This document shows, piece after piece, positions 23,335 through 35,089 of a stretch of 64,000 nt of DNA; within the stretch, counting starts at the first letter, position 1, and the number at the start of each line of letters is the position of its first letter. The notes under the pieces are model-generated. The model did not search any database, was not told the DNA's origin, and saw only the letters and a program-made list of their open reading frames with translations. Source of the stretch: Moniliophthora roreri (lineage: Eukaryota; Basidiomycota; Agaricomycetes; Agaricales; Marasmiaceae); NCBI GenBank assembly GCA_001466705.2, contig LATX02000193.1, forward strand, positions 248,001-312,000. The letters run 5' to 3'. Both the position numbers and the translations under genes were made by a program.

Positions 23335-26300
23335 ATGGGTCCCAATTACAAGAAGTGGTTCAAGAATTTCAAGGTGTCGTTCAAGAGACGTGGTAAGGTT
23401 GTCGCCATTCAGCCTCAGATACCTCCACCCAACGTGTATGTTTGTAATCACTTGTATTATTGAAAATTTACATTTTTCTACCAGATTGCCAGCCACTCCA
23501 ATGTCTACCCCTCTGACTGCTGCCCAGACTGAGACCACTGAGCTGTAACTTACCATATAATTTTATTATGACTAGGAGGCTGAGCATATCTCCAGATCTT
23601 CTGCCCTACCAATCAATTCCTCAAGTACACCAGTTAATGCCATTGAGGGCAAGGCCTCAGTTGTTGATTGCAGAGAGCCTCCACCTGATGTGTATGCTTT
23701 AGTCACTTGTATTGTTGCTGAAAGCTGATTTTTCTATCAGATTACCAGCTGCACCAACATCTACTCCTTTGATTGGTACTCTGTCTTCTACCCAGACAGA
23801 AACTACTGAACTGTGACTTGTTATTTGATTCTTTTGTGAGTAAGAGCTTGAGTATATTTCCAGATCTTCTGCTCTACCAATAGATTCCCCAAGTACCCCA
23901 GTTGGTGCTGTTGAGGGCAGAGTCTCTGCTGTGCTTTGCAATAGGCTCCAATCCTATGTGTATGTTCTTAGTCACTTGTATTATTGTTATCACAAACTTA
24001 TGTTGTTTTATTAGATCACAAGCTAGAAGGTCAACTTCTATGATTAGACACCAGTTCAATGGCCCAACAATGTTTGCAAATGCCTCAAGATTTATAATTG
24101 AAGGTGGCATCTTCAACAATATAGATGCAGGTGGCTTTAGTACAGGTGAGTTGAGCACATACTATATTAGCTTTAGAAAGTTCATATACTTACAATGAGA
24201 GTTAGTCACAATTATAGATGCAGCAGGCCGAAACATTCCCTTTCCTGCTGGAATACCAGCATGCCAAGAAGTATGTGACAATTCAATACTATATTTTGTA
24301 TTCATAAATTGCTCTAGTCCATTGAAAGTTATCTGAAGTGGCAATTCCACCACCAACAGGACAAAATCAGTGAAATGTTACTTGAATTTATAACTCAGGG
24401 TCAGTACAGCCTGTCTATTGATGAAGGAAGACAGGTTGTTATCCTTGGAAGGGGAGAAGAGAATTGGTCAAGAGTAGTATCTGGGACAACAATTGTAATG
24501 AGTGCTATTCTATGGCAGGAGAAGCAGAGTGACTACTCTGCAGGCTATAAATGTCCCATTTGCAAAACCTGGAACAGTAATATGGAGGAGGGACTAAATG
24601 TGGCTAAAGATTGGTAGGTTTTGGTAATTATAATTTTTCTATGCTAATATTGTTGCAGTTGCAACCCAAAATGTCCTGGGAGGTTTCAAGCAATTGAAGA
24701 GGGAGATTCTGGAGATCAGCAAAACAAGGATATGAATATGGATATCTTAAGAAATATTCATATAATGCAGGTAAGACAATTGTAGTATCTATGTATTTCA
24801 TATTGATTAGTTTGCTTCACTATCAGGGAGTGAGGGTACTCTTATTGTTCTGTAATAGAGTCCAACTAACTGTCCTCAACTTAATTCTTTATCTGGATTT
24901 AATTTAGAACTCTCAGCCAGTGGGTGTCTCTATAATATGTAATAACAAAGCACTAATGCCTTTTCTGTGTTTTGTTAGACAGTGTGTATTACTGTGATAT
25001 ATCCTTATAAAGTTCTACTAATTGTCTTGCCTTTAATCAGGACTCTCAGCCAGTATGTGTTTCTGCAGCATATTCTAATCAAGCCTTAATAATTGCCTTG
25101 TCTTTAATTAGAACTCTGAGCAAGTATGTGTTTATATAGTATGCTCTGGTAATGCTCTACTGACCAACTTGCACTTGATTAGGACCCTCAATCAGTGTGT
25201 ATCACTAGAGCATGCTCTAATAAAGCCCTACTAATTGTATTGTCATTAACTAGAGCTCTCAGCCAGTACGTGTGTATATAGTATGCTTTTATAAAGCTCT
25301 ACTAACTGTCTTGCCTTTGACTAGAACTCTGAGCAGGTATGTGATTCTATAATATACTCTGATTATATTTTACTGATTGCTCTGTACTTAATCAGGATGA
25401 TCAGCCAGTATGTGTTTATATGCTGTGTTTTGATAAAGGTTTGATAATTGCCTTGTCTTTGATTAGAACCTTGAGCAAGTATGTGTTCATATAATATATT
25501 CTGGTAAAGCTTCACTGACTGTCCCACACTTGATTAGAATCCTCAGGAAGTGTGTCTATGTGATATATTCTATTAATGTTTTACTGACTATTCTACACTT
25601 GATTAGCATCCTCAGCAAGTGTGTCTTTTAATAATATGCCATTATAAAGTACTAATAGCTTGTTTGCACTTTATATTCATTTTCAGCCAGTAAGTGTTCT
25701 TATAGTATGAGAGAATAGAGTACTTCTAATTTTCCTATGCCTCAATGTGACACTTAGTTTGTAGGTGTTCCTATAATATTCAATAATGAAGCACTACTGA
25801 TTGTTTTGCTAACCTTTAGCGAGTAAGTGTTCTTACAATTTGCAACTAAAAGTAGTACTAACCTTTCCATTCTTGATTCTAACTATTAGTGGGTATGTAT
25901 TTCTGCATATTGTGACTATAAAGCTTGCCAACTCTCCTGCACTTGATTCTGACTCTTAGGAAGTGAGTATTTCCACAAAACATAGCCTTAGAGCTCTACT
26001 AACTGGCATGTAATTGATTCTGGCTCAGAATGTGTGTTTTTAAGCTAAGTACAACAAAAAACTCCTACTAACCATCTTGCATATGATTCTAACTCTCAGG
26101 CTGTATGTATTTCCATATAATTTCCACTAATTGTCCTGACTTTAAATCTGTTTTTAGCTTGTGGGTGTTTCTATCAAGTGCAACAATAGAGCTTTGCTAA
26201 CTATACTACATTTTATTCTGAATATCAGCTTGTATGTGTTTCTACAGTATACTCTAATAAAGCTCTGCTAATTGTTTTGATCTTATAGGAAGTGTGTATT

Positions 26301-28972
26301 TCTAAATATGCTCTATCAATGCCTACTAATTATAGCTTTCATTTGGAATCTTAGCAAGTGCGTGTACTTATAGTGTGCTGTGATAACATTATGTTGGCTA
26401 ACCTGTACTTGATTCTGTCTTTTAGCTTGTGTGTAATTCCTACACAGTATGCATTGTTGTAAAACACTACTGACTCTTTTGTGCTTTATTTTTACTTTCA
26501 GAGAGTATGTGTTTTTATAAAACTGTAACAGGAAGGCACTGATGACTTACATTTAATTTGCATTTTTAGCTTGTATGTGTCTTTGAAATGTGGAATTATA
26601 AAATACTAACTGTCTTATACTACTTTCATTTCTAGTTTGTGAGTACTTCTATAATATTTACTGAAAAACTATTACTAACCCTCCTATGCTTGATTCTAAC
26701 TTTTAGCTTGTATGTACTTCTATAAAGTTCAATAATAAGACTGCTAACTTTTCTGCACTTTATGTTTACTTTCAGCAAGTATGTGTTTCTATTAAAGCAC
26801 AATAATAAAGGCTTACTAACTATTCTGCACTTGATTCCAACTTTTAGCAAGTGCATACTTTGACAAAGTTTGACAATGAATTCTTACTGACTGCTCTGCA
26901 TTTGATTCTGATTTTTAGGAAGTATGTGTTTCTATAAAACATAAAAATCAGCTCTTTACTAACTGTCTGATACTTGATTATAACATTTAGCAAGTATGTG
27001 TTCTCATAATAGATAATAATCAAGTGCCTCTGACTTATGCTGCACTTAATTCTGACTCTCAGCCAGTATGTGTTACTATAATATGAAATAATTAACCACT
27101 ACTAACTGCTTTATATTTTTAGCGAGTATGTCTTCTTTTATAATATTCTACTAATTGTCTTACAATTAATTCTAACTCTTAGGAGGTGTGTGTGCACAAA
27201 GTATAATAATGAAGCACTACTAATTGCTTGGTGCTTAAATCCAATTTTTAGGAAGTAAGTATTTCTACACTATGCAACAGTAACATACTACTGATTATTA
27301 TGAACTTTATTCTGACTCTTAGCTTGTGTGTATTGCTACAGTATATGATGAAAAAGCACTACTAATACTTTTATGCTTTACTCTAATTTCTAGCGAGTAT
27401 GTGTTTCAATCTATATAATAGTGAAGTACTGCTAACTTTTCTGCATCTAATTTCAACTCTTAGGAGGTGTGTTTCTACAAAGTATGACTATAAACCTCTA
27501 CTGACTGTGCTGCACCTTATTCTAACTCTTAGCTTGTATGTAGTTCTATAATATCCAGCTCTAAGTATGACTGACTTCCCTATGCTTTATTCTCACTTTT
27601 AGATTGTAAGTGTTTATACAGTATGCAATAATAAAAGTCTACTAACTATTTTCTACTTGATTTTAACTCTTAGGCTGTATGTGTTTCTACACAGTATAAT
27701 AATCAAGTGCCACTAATTAGGCTACATATAATTCTAACTTATAGCGGGTGTGTATTTCTATAATATTACTAATTCAGTACTACTGACTGTTCTACACTCA
27801 ATTCTGAATTCTAGCCAGTTTGTGTTTCTACCATATGGTACTATTAAACCTACTAACTTTTCTGTGCTTGATTCTGATTCTTAGGAAGTATGTATTCTTA
27901 TAAAATATGTTAATAAAGCACTACTAACCATTTTGCATTTTATTCTAATTTTCAGAGAGTGTGTATTCCTACAATCTACAAGTATAAAGTATTACTAACA
28001 ATATTATGCCTGATTTTAATTTACAGGAAGTATGTGTTTTTATAATGTGCAATTGCAAATTACTGCTAACTATTTCACATTTGGTTCTAATTATTAGCTT
28101 GTATGTGTTCTTACAACATATGATTGTAAAGCACTACTAACTTTTCTGTGCTTTACTTCAACTCTTAGCAAGTATGTGCTTCTACAATATGCAATAATAA
28201 TGCACTTCTGATTTTCCTATACTTGATGCTAACTTTCAGCGAGTATGTCTTTCTATAATATGCAATTTTGAAATTCTACTGATTCTCCTGCACCTGATTC
28301 TGACTTTTAGTTTGTATGTATTTCTAAAATTAATAATCAAGTGCTACTAATTTCTTTTACTGAAATTTATTTCTCAGAAGGTCTGTGCCTTTATACTATT
28401 TACTAATAAAGCATTACTAACTTTTCTGTCTATATTCTGTTTTACAGCGAGTGAGTAGTTCTACAATATACTTATGGTAACATATTACTAACTTTTCTAC
28501 TTGTGATTCAACCTCTTAGCGGGTGTGTAATTCCACAAAATATAATAATAATGCCTTACTAACTTTGTTGCACTTGCTTCTGACTCTTAGTGGGTATGTG
28601 CTTTCATACTATATATATAATGGTCTGCTAACTGCTCTGCACTTGATTCTGACTCTTAGGGTGTGAGTATTTTAACAAAATATAAAAGCAAAGCTCTACT
28701 TACTGTTTTTAAATTGATCTTTAACTCTTAGCTTGTGTGTATTCATATATTATACTCTGATAAAGTCATACTGACTGCCTGATATTTGATTCTAACTCTT
28801 AGTGAGTAAGTATTCTTACAATGTGCAGTTATGAGGCACTATTGATTTTTCTATATTTGATTTTGTCTCTCAGTCAGTATGTGTTTTTTACAAAGTGTTC
28901 TAGTGAAGTACTACTGACTACTATATATTTTGACTCTGGCTCTTGGTATAGAGCAAGGCAGAAGTTGGATAA
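23335..28972 (+). CDS. Fungal ubiquitin-like-domain protein with a 59-micro-exon 3' array
   Basis: Nine ordinary exons: 23335-23435, 23485-23544, 23596-23691, 23741-23812, 23864-23959, 24015-24145, 24218-24270, 24318-24613, 24659-24770. Their phases agree perfectly and give 339 codons. The protein starts MGPNYKKWFKNFKVSFKRRG, has a Pro/Ser/Thr linker encoded by a duplicated exon pair, then FANASRFIIEGGIFNNIDAG, a motif common in Agaricomycete proteins. Next comes a fungal ubiquitin-like fold (GRNIPFPAGIPACQESIESY, VVILGRGEENWSRVVSGTTI) and Cys pairs CPICKTWN and CCNPKCPGRFQAIEE. Exon 9 ends in phase 0. From 24771 the gene is a run of 60 introns and 59 micro-exons (see the array entry). After the array, the first AG past the branch point gives a short last exon ending in TAA at 28970-28972; a later AG (28961) would keep a 22-codon frame open to a GT at 29028. 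The function is unknown. Exons 1-9 are well supported; translation of the array is inferred. Confidence 0.72.
23434..23959 (+). repeat. Tandemly duplicated exon-intron pair
   Basis: Exons 2-3 (LPATPMSTPLTAAQTETTEL; SSALPINSSSTPVNAIEGK) and exons 4-5 (LPAAPTSTPL...STQTETTEL; SSALPIDSPSTPVGAVEGR) are homologous, as are the introns between them. All junctions are phase 2, so duplication was frame-neutral. Confidence 0.85.
24771..28961 (+). repeat. Array of 60 tandem introns separated by 59 micro-exons of 3 or 12 nt
   Basis: Each unit runs from a 5' splice site (mostly GTATGT or GTGTGT, also GTAAGT, GTGAGT) through a branch point CTAAC/CTGAC/CTAAT to TAG or CAG, then 3 nt (or 12 nt), then the next GT. 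Most neighbouring donor sites are 69-72 nt apart, typically 71. Introns are about 55-78 nt, the normal size for this genome. Units 2 and 4-12 have 12-nt exons such as GACTCTCAGCCA; units 1, 3 and 13-59 have single codons, for example CCA 25687, TTT 25757, CGA 25820, TGG 25890, CTT 26158, AAG 28378. The upstream exon ends in phase 0, so each 3-nt exon would be one codon. Unit 58 (28803) reads TGA. Flanking bases vary widely between units while splice signals persist. Confidence 0.85.
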
Positions 28973-29029
28973 GATTCTCACTATCTGTTGGAAGCCTTTC
29001 AGTATCAAAGAAGCTGCACTCTATAAGGT

Positions 29030-29879
29030 ATGTCTGATTATGAGTTCTGTTAGTTATAATTATTCTAATATATAACTCAACTAGCTGTTGTTTATGGTTT
29101 TACTGTTGGAAACTATGACTATTAAGTCTCTTTTATGATCTTTTACTAGCATGTTAGAAACTACTTCATCTTCTAACTACTACTATCCCAGTCACACACT
29201 ATGCTTCATATTATTAATTCTCCAACTATCCTTCATTTCATTTTGCCTGACTCCAAGCCATTATGCCTATTCTCTGTACTATATATATGTATCAGCTTGT
29301 TTCTCTCTTTTCACTTTAACTCAATTGTAACTTATTCTCTGTTCTACTGACCAGCACACTGTATGTACTTCTACAAGCAATGTGGCTACATGGTCTTCTC
29401 CCTTACATAGTACTGGTACTTGTTGAATAGAGATCCTGATTGATTCTTGCCTTTTCATTGATAACTAATGTTATTGTATTCACACAGACATTTGTATTAT
29501 TATATAGTTATTGACATTGAGCACTCTCTACCTATAATGGCCTTAAGCTCCAAACAGAGAGATGGTGAATATAGGAGGTAATATGACTGACAACAGCTAT
29601 GAAGGAAAAAAGAAATCAACAGGAGAAACATGAGATAAAAGGCTGTTTCCTGAACTATCTTTTGTCTACATTTTACCTTTTGTGTCTACTCTTCACCTTA
29701 CTTTGCTCTTCTGTTCTAACTTGCTTGCAGTGATCTAGTTGCCTCTTTACAAAATTGCCTGGTTGCAAAAAGGTGCTCAAACAGTTGCAAATGACTTCAA
29801 GTGGCCAGTTTAACAGACATACTAAATGATATCCTTGTGCATAGTTTATAGGCACTGTCTTATGCAACACAAGTTATGA
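29030..29879. other. AT-rich region after the intron array
   Basis: It has scattered intron-like motifs (for example CTGACCAG before GTATGTACTTCT near 29350) but no clear further exons of the array gene. Confidence 0.35.
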
Positions 29880-30470
29880 TTTATAGCCTAGGAGGACAGA
29901 TAATGATATTACTGCTATGGAATAGTACAGCCAGTTTGCAAGTTTTGCAGGAAAACAGCTACAGATCTTCATCTGATTATTGTCAGAAGGCATTAGAAGG
30001 TCTTTGGGCTCTTTAGTTAGGAAGCTTACTTGTTTGAATTTCTAACACTAGCCATAGAAGCAGAATATGTAATGAAGACATGCTGGTTTTATTTTGTATG
30101 GTAGGCTATATTTAAAAATGGTTGTTAGCAGGTAAAATGGAAATAATATGAAGATTTAGAAAACCTTCTCTTGTATCTTTCATATCACTGCTGAACCAGT
30201 TAAGAAAGAATTAAACACTTAGAACTAATCTCTATATTGGTGCAGTTGCACATCAAACAATATTTTTGCTGTTCTAATAGGTTTAGTAGGTACTGTGTAT
30301 TACAATACAGGTCTGGTAAAGATAAAAGCTAGATGCCTTGTGAAGCCTCAACAATAAGTTTTGAAAACATGTCTGTCATAAAAGCCTACAAGGTCAGCTG
30401 TTGGAATTTTAGCATCAGCTTATCAAGAGAAGAAAACAAGGCAGACATGCTACCCAAGTTCTGACATCTC
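29880..30470 (+). mobile_element. Decayed Ty1/copia polyprotein remnant (RNase H region)
   Basis: LAIEAEYV (30048-30071) matches the copia RNase H motif around AEY. ENKADMLPKF followed by a stop (30432-30467) matches the conserved ADxLTK end of the polyprotein. The spacing of 120 codons is right. The interval contains stops and frame changes. Boundaries and LTRs were not found. Confidence 0.45.
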
Positions 30471-32180
30471 CTCTAGTGATGCACTTCTTACTTCAAACAG
30501 TACTTGTAAATGTCATTTGTAGAAAGAACCTCAATCTTGACATCTTCTACACCTTCATTCTAATTTCAGAATGACATCAACTGGTATTTGTTATTGTCCA
30601 TCTATATAATGTTGCTTGCTTCAATGACAACTGTAATGTGTTCTACAAAGAGGCAGTTGACAGTAAGACATTGCTTGTATAAAGCTGATTTGTAAAAGGC
30701 TTTTGTTTGTGGGCAGTATAGTACTGGCCAGAGAACCTATTAGCACTTGTGTTGTAGGAACAGAAAGCAAGCCAGAAGACATGTAGATACACCTAATGTC
30801 AAAACTTATTATAATAATTCATTACAATTATCATCCTTTACCTAGAAGACTTCCAAGCTTTCTATGCACCAATATTGGCTAGTACATTGGCAGAATGACA
30901 TTACCTGGCATTTCAGCATGCTATTGGCATGCTACTAGCATTTTGGCCTAAAATGCCAAAAGTAAAAGGCTAGGCCTAGTTTTCCAAAATGCTGGTCTAT
31001 TTCTGAGCTGGAGCCAACTCTCAAAAAGGCCAAAAGGTTGGATGGACTAGGGCCAAAAGGCTAGGTCCACTGGAGCAGGTAGTTGCATCTAGGCATGGTG
31101 AGTGTAAATAGATTCTCTACAGGACAAATACTTCTATAAATTGCCTATTGTGGAGACAGTTAATCAACATAGTGAGAAAAATCATGTGATACTATTACTA
31201 GACAAGAATCACCTAGAAGGAAATCTTTTAAGTACACTTACTTACTGTATGGTCTGGAAACAGTGCTACCAGAGCAGTAGAGGGCTTGAAACTAGCAGCA
31301 GATGCATTATTCTGTTGACATTCTGGCCTTAATATTTTGAAATGCTGGAAATGCTGGAAATGCCATAAAAGGCCAAAGGGTGAGTTGTTAATCTACCAAT
31401 GTAATATACTGCTGAACCTGTCAATATAATTGACTGAATGAACATGGGAGTGTAGAACTGGAGTCACTTTTAAGATTGCCTTTATAGTAGAAGTTGGGTT
31501 CAAAGGAGAGCATACCAAAACAAAGGCCCTCCAGCTCTCAGAACCAGTCCTTATTAGCATTTCTAGCAATTCCACCTTTCTCTGTAAAGGAAAGCACAGA
31601 AATCTTTCAAATAGGCACTGCTAGATGAATGTACATTTAGATATTTGGAGAGCTAACAGATATGCTCCATGTTTCTACCTCTGAATATTCCTAAGCTTTA
31701 AAGGTATTAGAGGCTTTGTTGATGCATGATTGAGGACAAGTTGTAACTTCAAGTTAGATCCCCATTATGATGACCTTGCTTCTTTACTGGAATAGTTGGA
31801 TACTACTGCACAACCACACTCTAAGGGAGAACTGAATAATATTCTGAAATTTGGGTCCAGACAGTAACAGTAAACAAATTAACAGTAAAATGGATAGCAT
31901 GTGGCTTTCAAATTTTTAAATTTACATTCTCCTTTTTTTACCTGTTCACAACCTCTATTAGATTAACATCAAGAGAGAAATCTAGAGGTGGTATCTCCTT
32001 ACACTGCATCATGTGACACCATCTCTCTAGGGTCATCAACAACTTCATCTTTTGGTGTAGGCTCAAGTGTGTACTCAAGTGATGGGAAGGGAATCCCACT
32101 AATATCACCAATGTTATATCATCCAGTCTAGATTGTGAGAGACTTAGACAAGCACCCTACAGCAGTAAAACATAACATAC
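30471..32180. other. AT-rich non-coding region
   Basis: Contains short repeats of AAATGCTGG and AATGCC type (30900-31000, 31330-31380). No gene is supported. Confidence 0.35.
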
Positions 32181-33413
32181 CTCCTGTGACCATGCATTAT
32201 TTCCACCCATGCAGTAGAGTAGGCAAGCTATCCATCTGTGAACTTCTGGATCTTTGCCCAATTCAGAGTGTTGAATGACAGCCAGACCTGCTGGAATAGT
32301 CTTCCTCCTTTTCATGGATTTTCCTTTTTACAACCTCAATGGCTTGTTGGTATGTGAGTCCTTCATAGTCTTGAAGAATGTGTATAATGTTTGTGTCATC
32401 AGAGTTGGTTATTTTCTCCTTTGCATAAGAAAAGAGATCATTAACAAGGCCAATATGATCTGTCAGGGGTAGTAAGTCACTTGCTAACAGTGATATAAGA
32501 GGTTGCAATGACCTGATACTATGCCCTCAGCTTCACGCATTAAAAGATGGTTGACCTGCTCATCTGTTAGGTTGATATCCAATGTATAGCGGAAATATGC
32601 TAGAGGTAGGGCATGCCAGTCAGAAGAGAAACCAGCACAAGCTGAAGGGTTTCTTTACTATGAGCAAAGTACTATAGTGTAAAAGTCAGCTCTATGTACA
32701 ACAGGAAAGAAAGAGAGGAAGTTTACAGACCATACCAACATTTACTTGACAGACTACTAGATATTGATCTAGATTCTGAAATGATTCATAGATATTTGAG
32801 TCCCACCATTCATAGGTGCACTTTATCAACTGCTGGAAAGTTCTAGGGTAATATGTTGCTTTAATAGCTTTGAAGACAGCATCATGGCAACATTCAGCCT
32901 GGTCTTCAAGATGCAAAAGCTTTAGAAATAAGGGTAATTAGAGAGTAAACAAGGGAAAGTGAATCACAGCTTACTCCAGTACCAGTAGCTACTTGTTTGA
33001 AGCCTGGAATTTGCTCAAGCATTTTGCCACTGTCAATGTAATCATTGGCTAAAAAGAACATGCCCCCAATGCAGGTGCTCCAGATCATTCGATTAAAATC
33101 AGTGGCAGGTGCACCTATGCACAAGCATGTAGTTAGAAACATTGTATGTGAAGATGCATTGACATACACCAAGTGCTAAAACCTGCAAGGTTCATAAATG
33201 GCATGTGTGCATGCTTCTGTTCACTTGAAAACAGCCAGTGGTCCATTATCCATTCATCATGGAGGCAATACAACTCTGGGAAACATAAGAGATCAATATT
33301 CCAATGATTATACCTGACATACCTTTCCAACGTGAATGATTGCAAGCAGGTGGATATGGTTGTCCAGGTAATGGAGGGAATGGTGCAAGTTTGCCAATCT
33401 TAGTGACAGACAT
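32181..33413 (-). pseudogene. Sesquiterpene synthase gene, decayed
   Basis: Exons in transcript order: 33323-33413 (MSVTKIGKLAPFPPLPGQPY), 33183-33275 (HDEWIMDHWLFSSEQKHAHM), 32975-33114, about 32750-32919, about 32512-32650 and 32181-32508. Exon 3 carries FFLANDYIDSG where class I terpene synthases have the Asp-rich D(D/E)xxD motif; the first position is Asn here. The NSE/DTE metal motif is present as GLVNDLFSYAKE. The usual RRDTSG segment reads VVCQVNVG, losing its Arg pair. Near 32296 the frame shifts before IPAGLAVIQHSELGKDPEVH, and the normal C-terminal RY motif after GGNNAWSQE is missing. Such enzymes cyclise farnesyl diphosphate; this copy is probably inactive. No other cluster genes are nearby. 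Confidence 0.78.
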
Positions 33414-35089
33414 TCAGATGGGGTAGTGAGCTTACTAATATGCCAGCTTACAGCTCTGATCTCAGGTATATATTTGCTGGTGGGAGGGGAGGATTGAATT
33501 TAGATAAGTCCTAATTCATATCACATCTTCATTGTTCTTGATAATGCCACTTCATGCAATAAGGTTTAGCATTGCATTTGCACAAATAACGGCACTAGAA
33601 ACTTAAGGAATGGTGAGTACATCATAGTGAACCATGCTATACTACATTCAGATAGATGGATAGTCCTACTCCCGGTGCTGGCAGTCCATACTGCATTATT
33701 GGCATCTTTATCTACTCAAGGCAGCCCACAACACTTCTATACCCTTCAAAGTCTAGTGGATCACCACAAATGATGGGAGACAGCACTTTTTGGCACCATA
33801 GCAATGGGGCTCTGGAATATACGTATTGTGAGCGCCATTAGTCCAGTGTGGAGTGATTACTCATCTGAATTATTTTCCTGGGGTTTCTGCCCTTTTTTTG
33901 CTCCATATTCATTGTAGTGACATTGTGCTTTGCATTGCAATGATGGCAGGACAAGATTGAATATAAGCTGTTGGAAGGTGCTAGCAGTGTGGAGAATGGA
34001 GTGCGAAGCTAGCCCAGCGAGAAATTCACTGACGGTATCTGATGGTATCTGATGGCATGGGACGCAAGTGGGACACCTTCAAAACCATTCAGATACCATC
34101 AATAAGGCTGCACTTTCTGACAGTGACCAATGGTATCCGATGGATGTGGGTGTGGCAGGTTCTGCTGTTCTCTGGGTATGGTTTTCATTGGATAGCATCG
34201 TATAGAATCAGAGAGTCTGATTTATTATGACTATGTACCAGTACTTACACGAAGCCAGCTAACACCAAGTCTGGGCTTTACCCTGACTGTGTCCCATAAC
34301 TCTCTGCCCCTGACCGTGCCCCCCAGCACCAAACCAAACATCCTAGCCTTTATTCCAAGTCCATACTATTGAGTCTATTGTTTGTGTCCATTCCTGCATG
34401 AAATGAAGTTTGTCAAAGGTGAAAGAAGCTCAAGAGTACAGTGCGCCCTTCTGATGTCCTTGAAACAGCAGTGGCACCATTCCTGCAGATAGTGTGGATG
34501 ATAAGGTATATTATAACATCAGAAAAAAAGGAATTTTCATACTCACACAAACCTGATCCCTAGTCTCCTTGAGCAAATGGGGCATGCTGCAAGAGAATGA
34601 GTAAGCCAAAGAATGTGAAGTGGAGATAAGATAGACAGGATAATGGAGCAACACTCACCTGAAAGAGCACTCAGCTTAATGCCACTGGCACTGGGAATGG
34701 CAGTGGTAATGGCAGTGGTAATGGAGGTAGGGGCCAAGAGTCTGAAAGTTCCAAACTCCTGATGGTCCTATCATTGGTAGAGTTATACTACTGAGTTGCC
34801 AACCTTCCATCTCCAAAATACATATGCATCATTGAGCCACTTCCTGTCTGCTTTACCATTTATTACCAACTCCACAGTTCAACCTCACACAATGTCTGAA
34901 TACAGTCCACCTCCATCTCATATGTATTAATGTCCACAGGATCCACTGTCCAGTACTATAGCTGTAACTCCAAATCAGAATTGGATAGATATAAAAGACA
35001 TGCAGCACAATGCAGTCTCAATCGATGTCATTGAGATGCATCATCGGAATGCCATTCCTTTGTCTCTGAATAGTCTCAGGTAGCCAGAA
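33414..35089. other. Non-coding spacer
   Basis: No supported gene. The sequence around 34040-34200 contains repeats of GGTATCTGATGG type. A stretch at 35090 resembles one at 31715 (GTTGATGCATGA). Confidence 0.35.

Noticed and set aside
24771..28961. Reading the 71-nt repeat as a CRISPR-like array or a plain minisatellite
   Set aside because: Units are diverged, not identical repeats with unique spacers. What is conserved is the set of splice signals, and the array continues a gene whose exons are in phase.
32181..35000. A terpene biosynthetic gene cluster around the synthase
   Set aside because: No P450, dehydrogenase, transporter or regulator gene is found nearby, and the synthase itself is broken.
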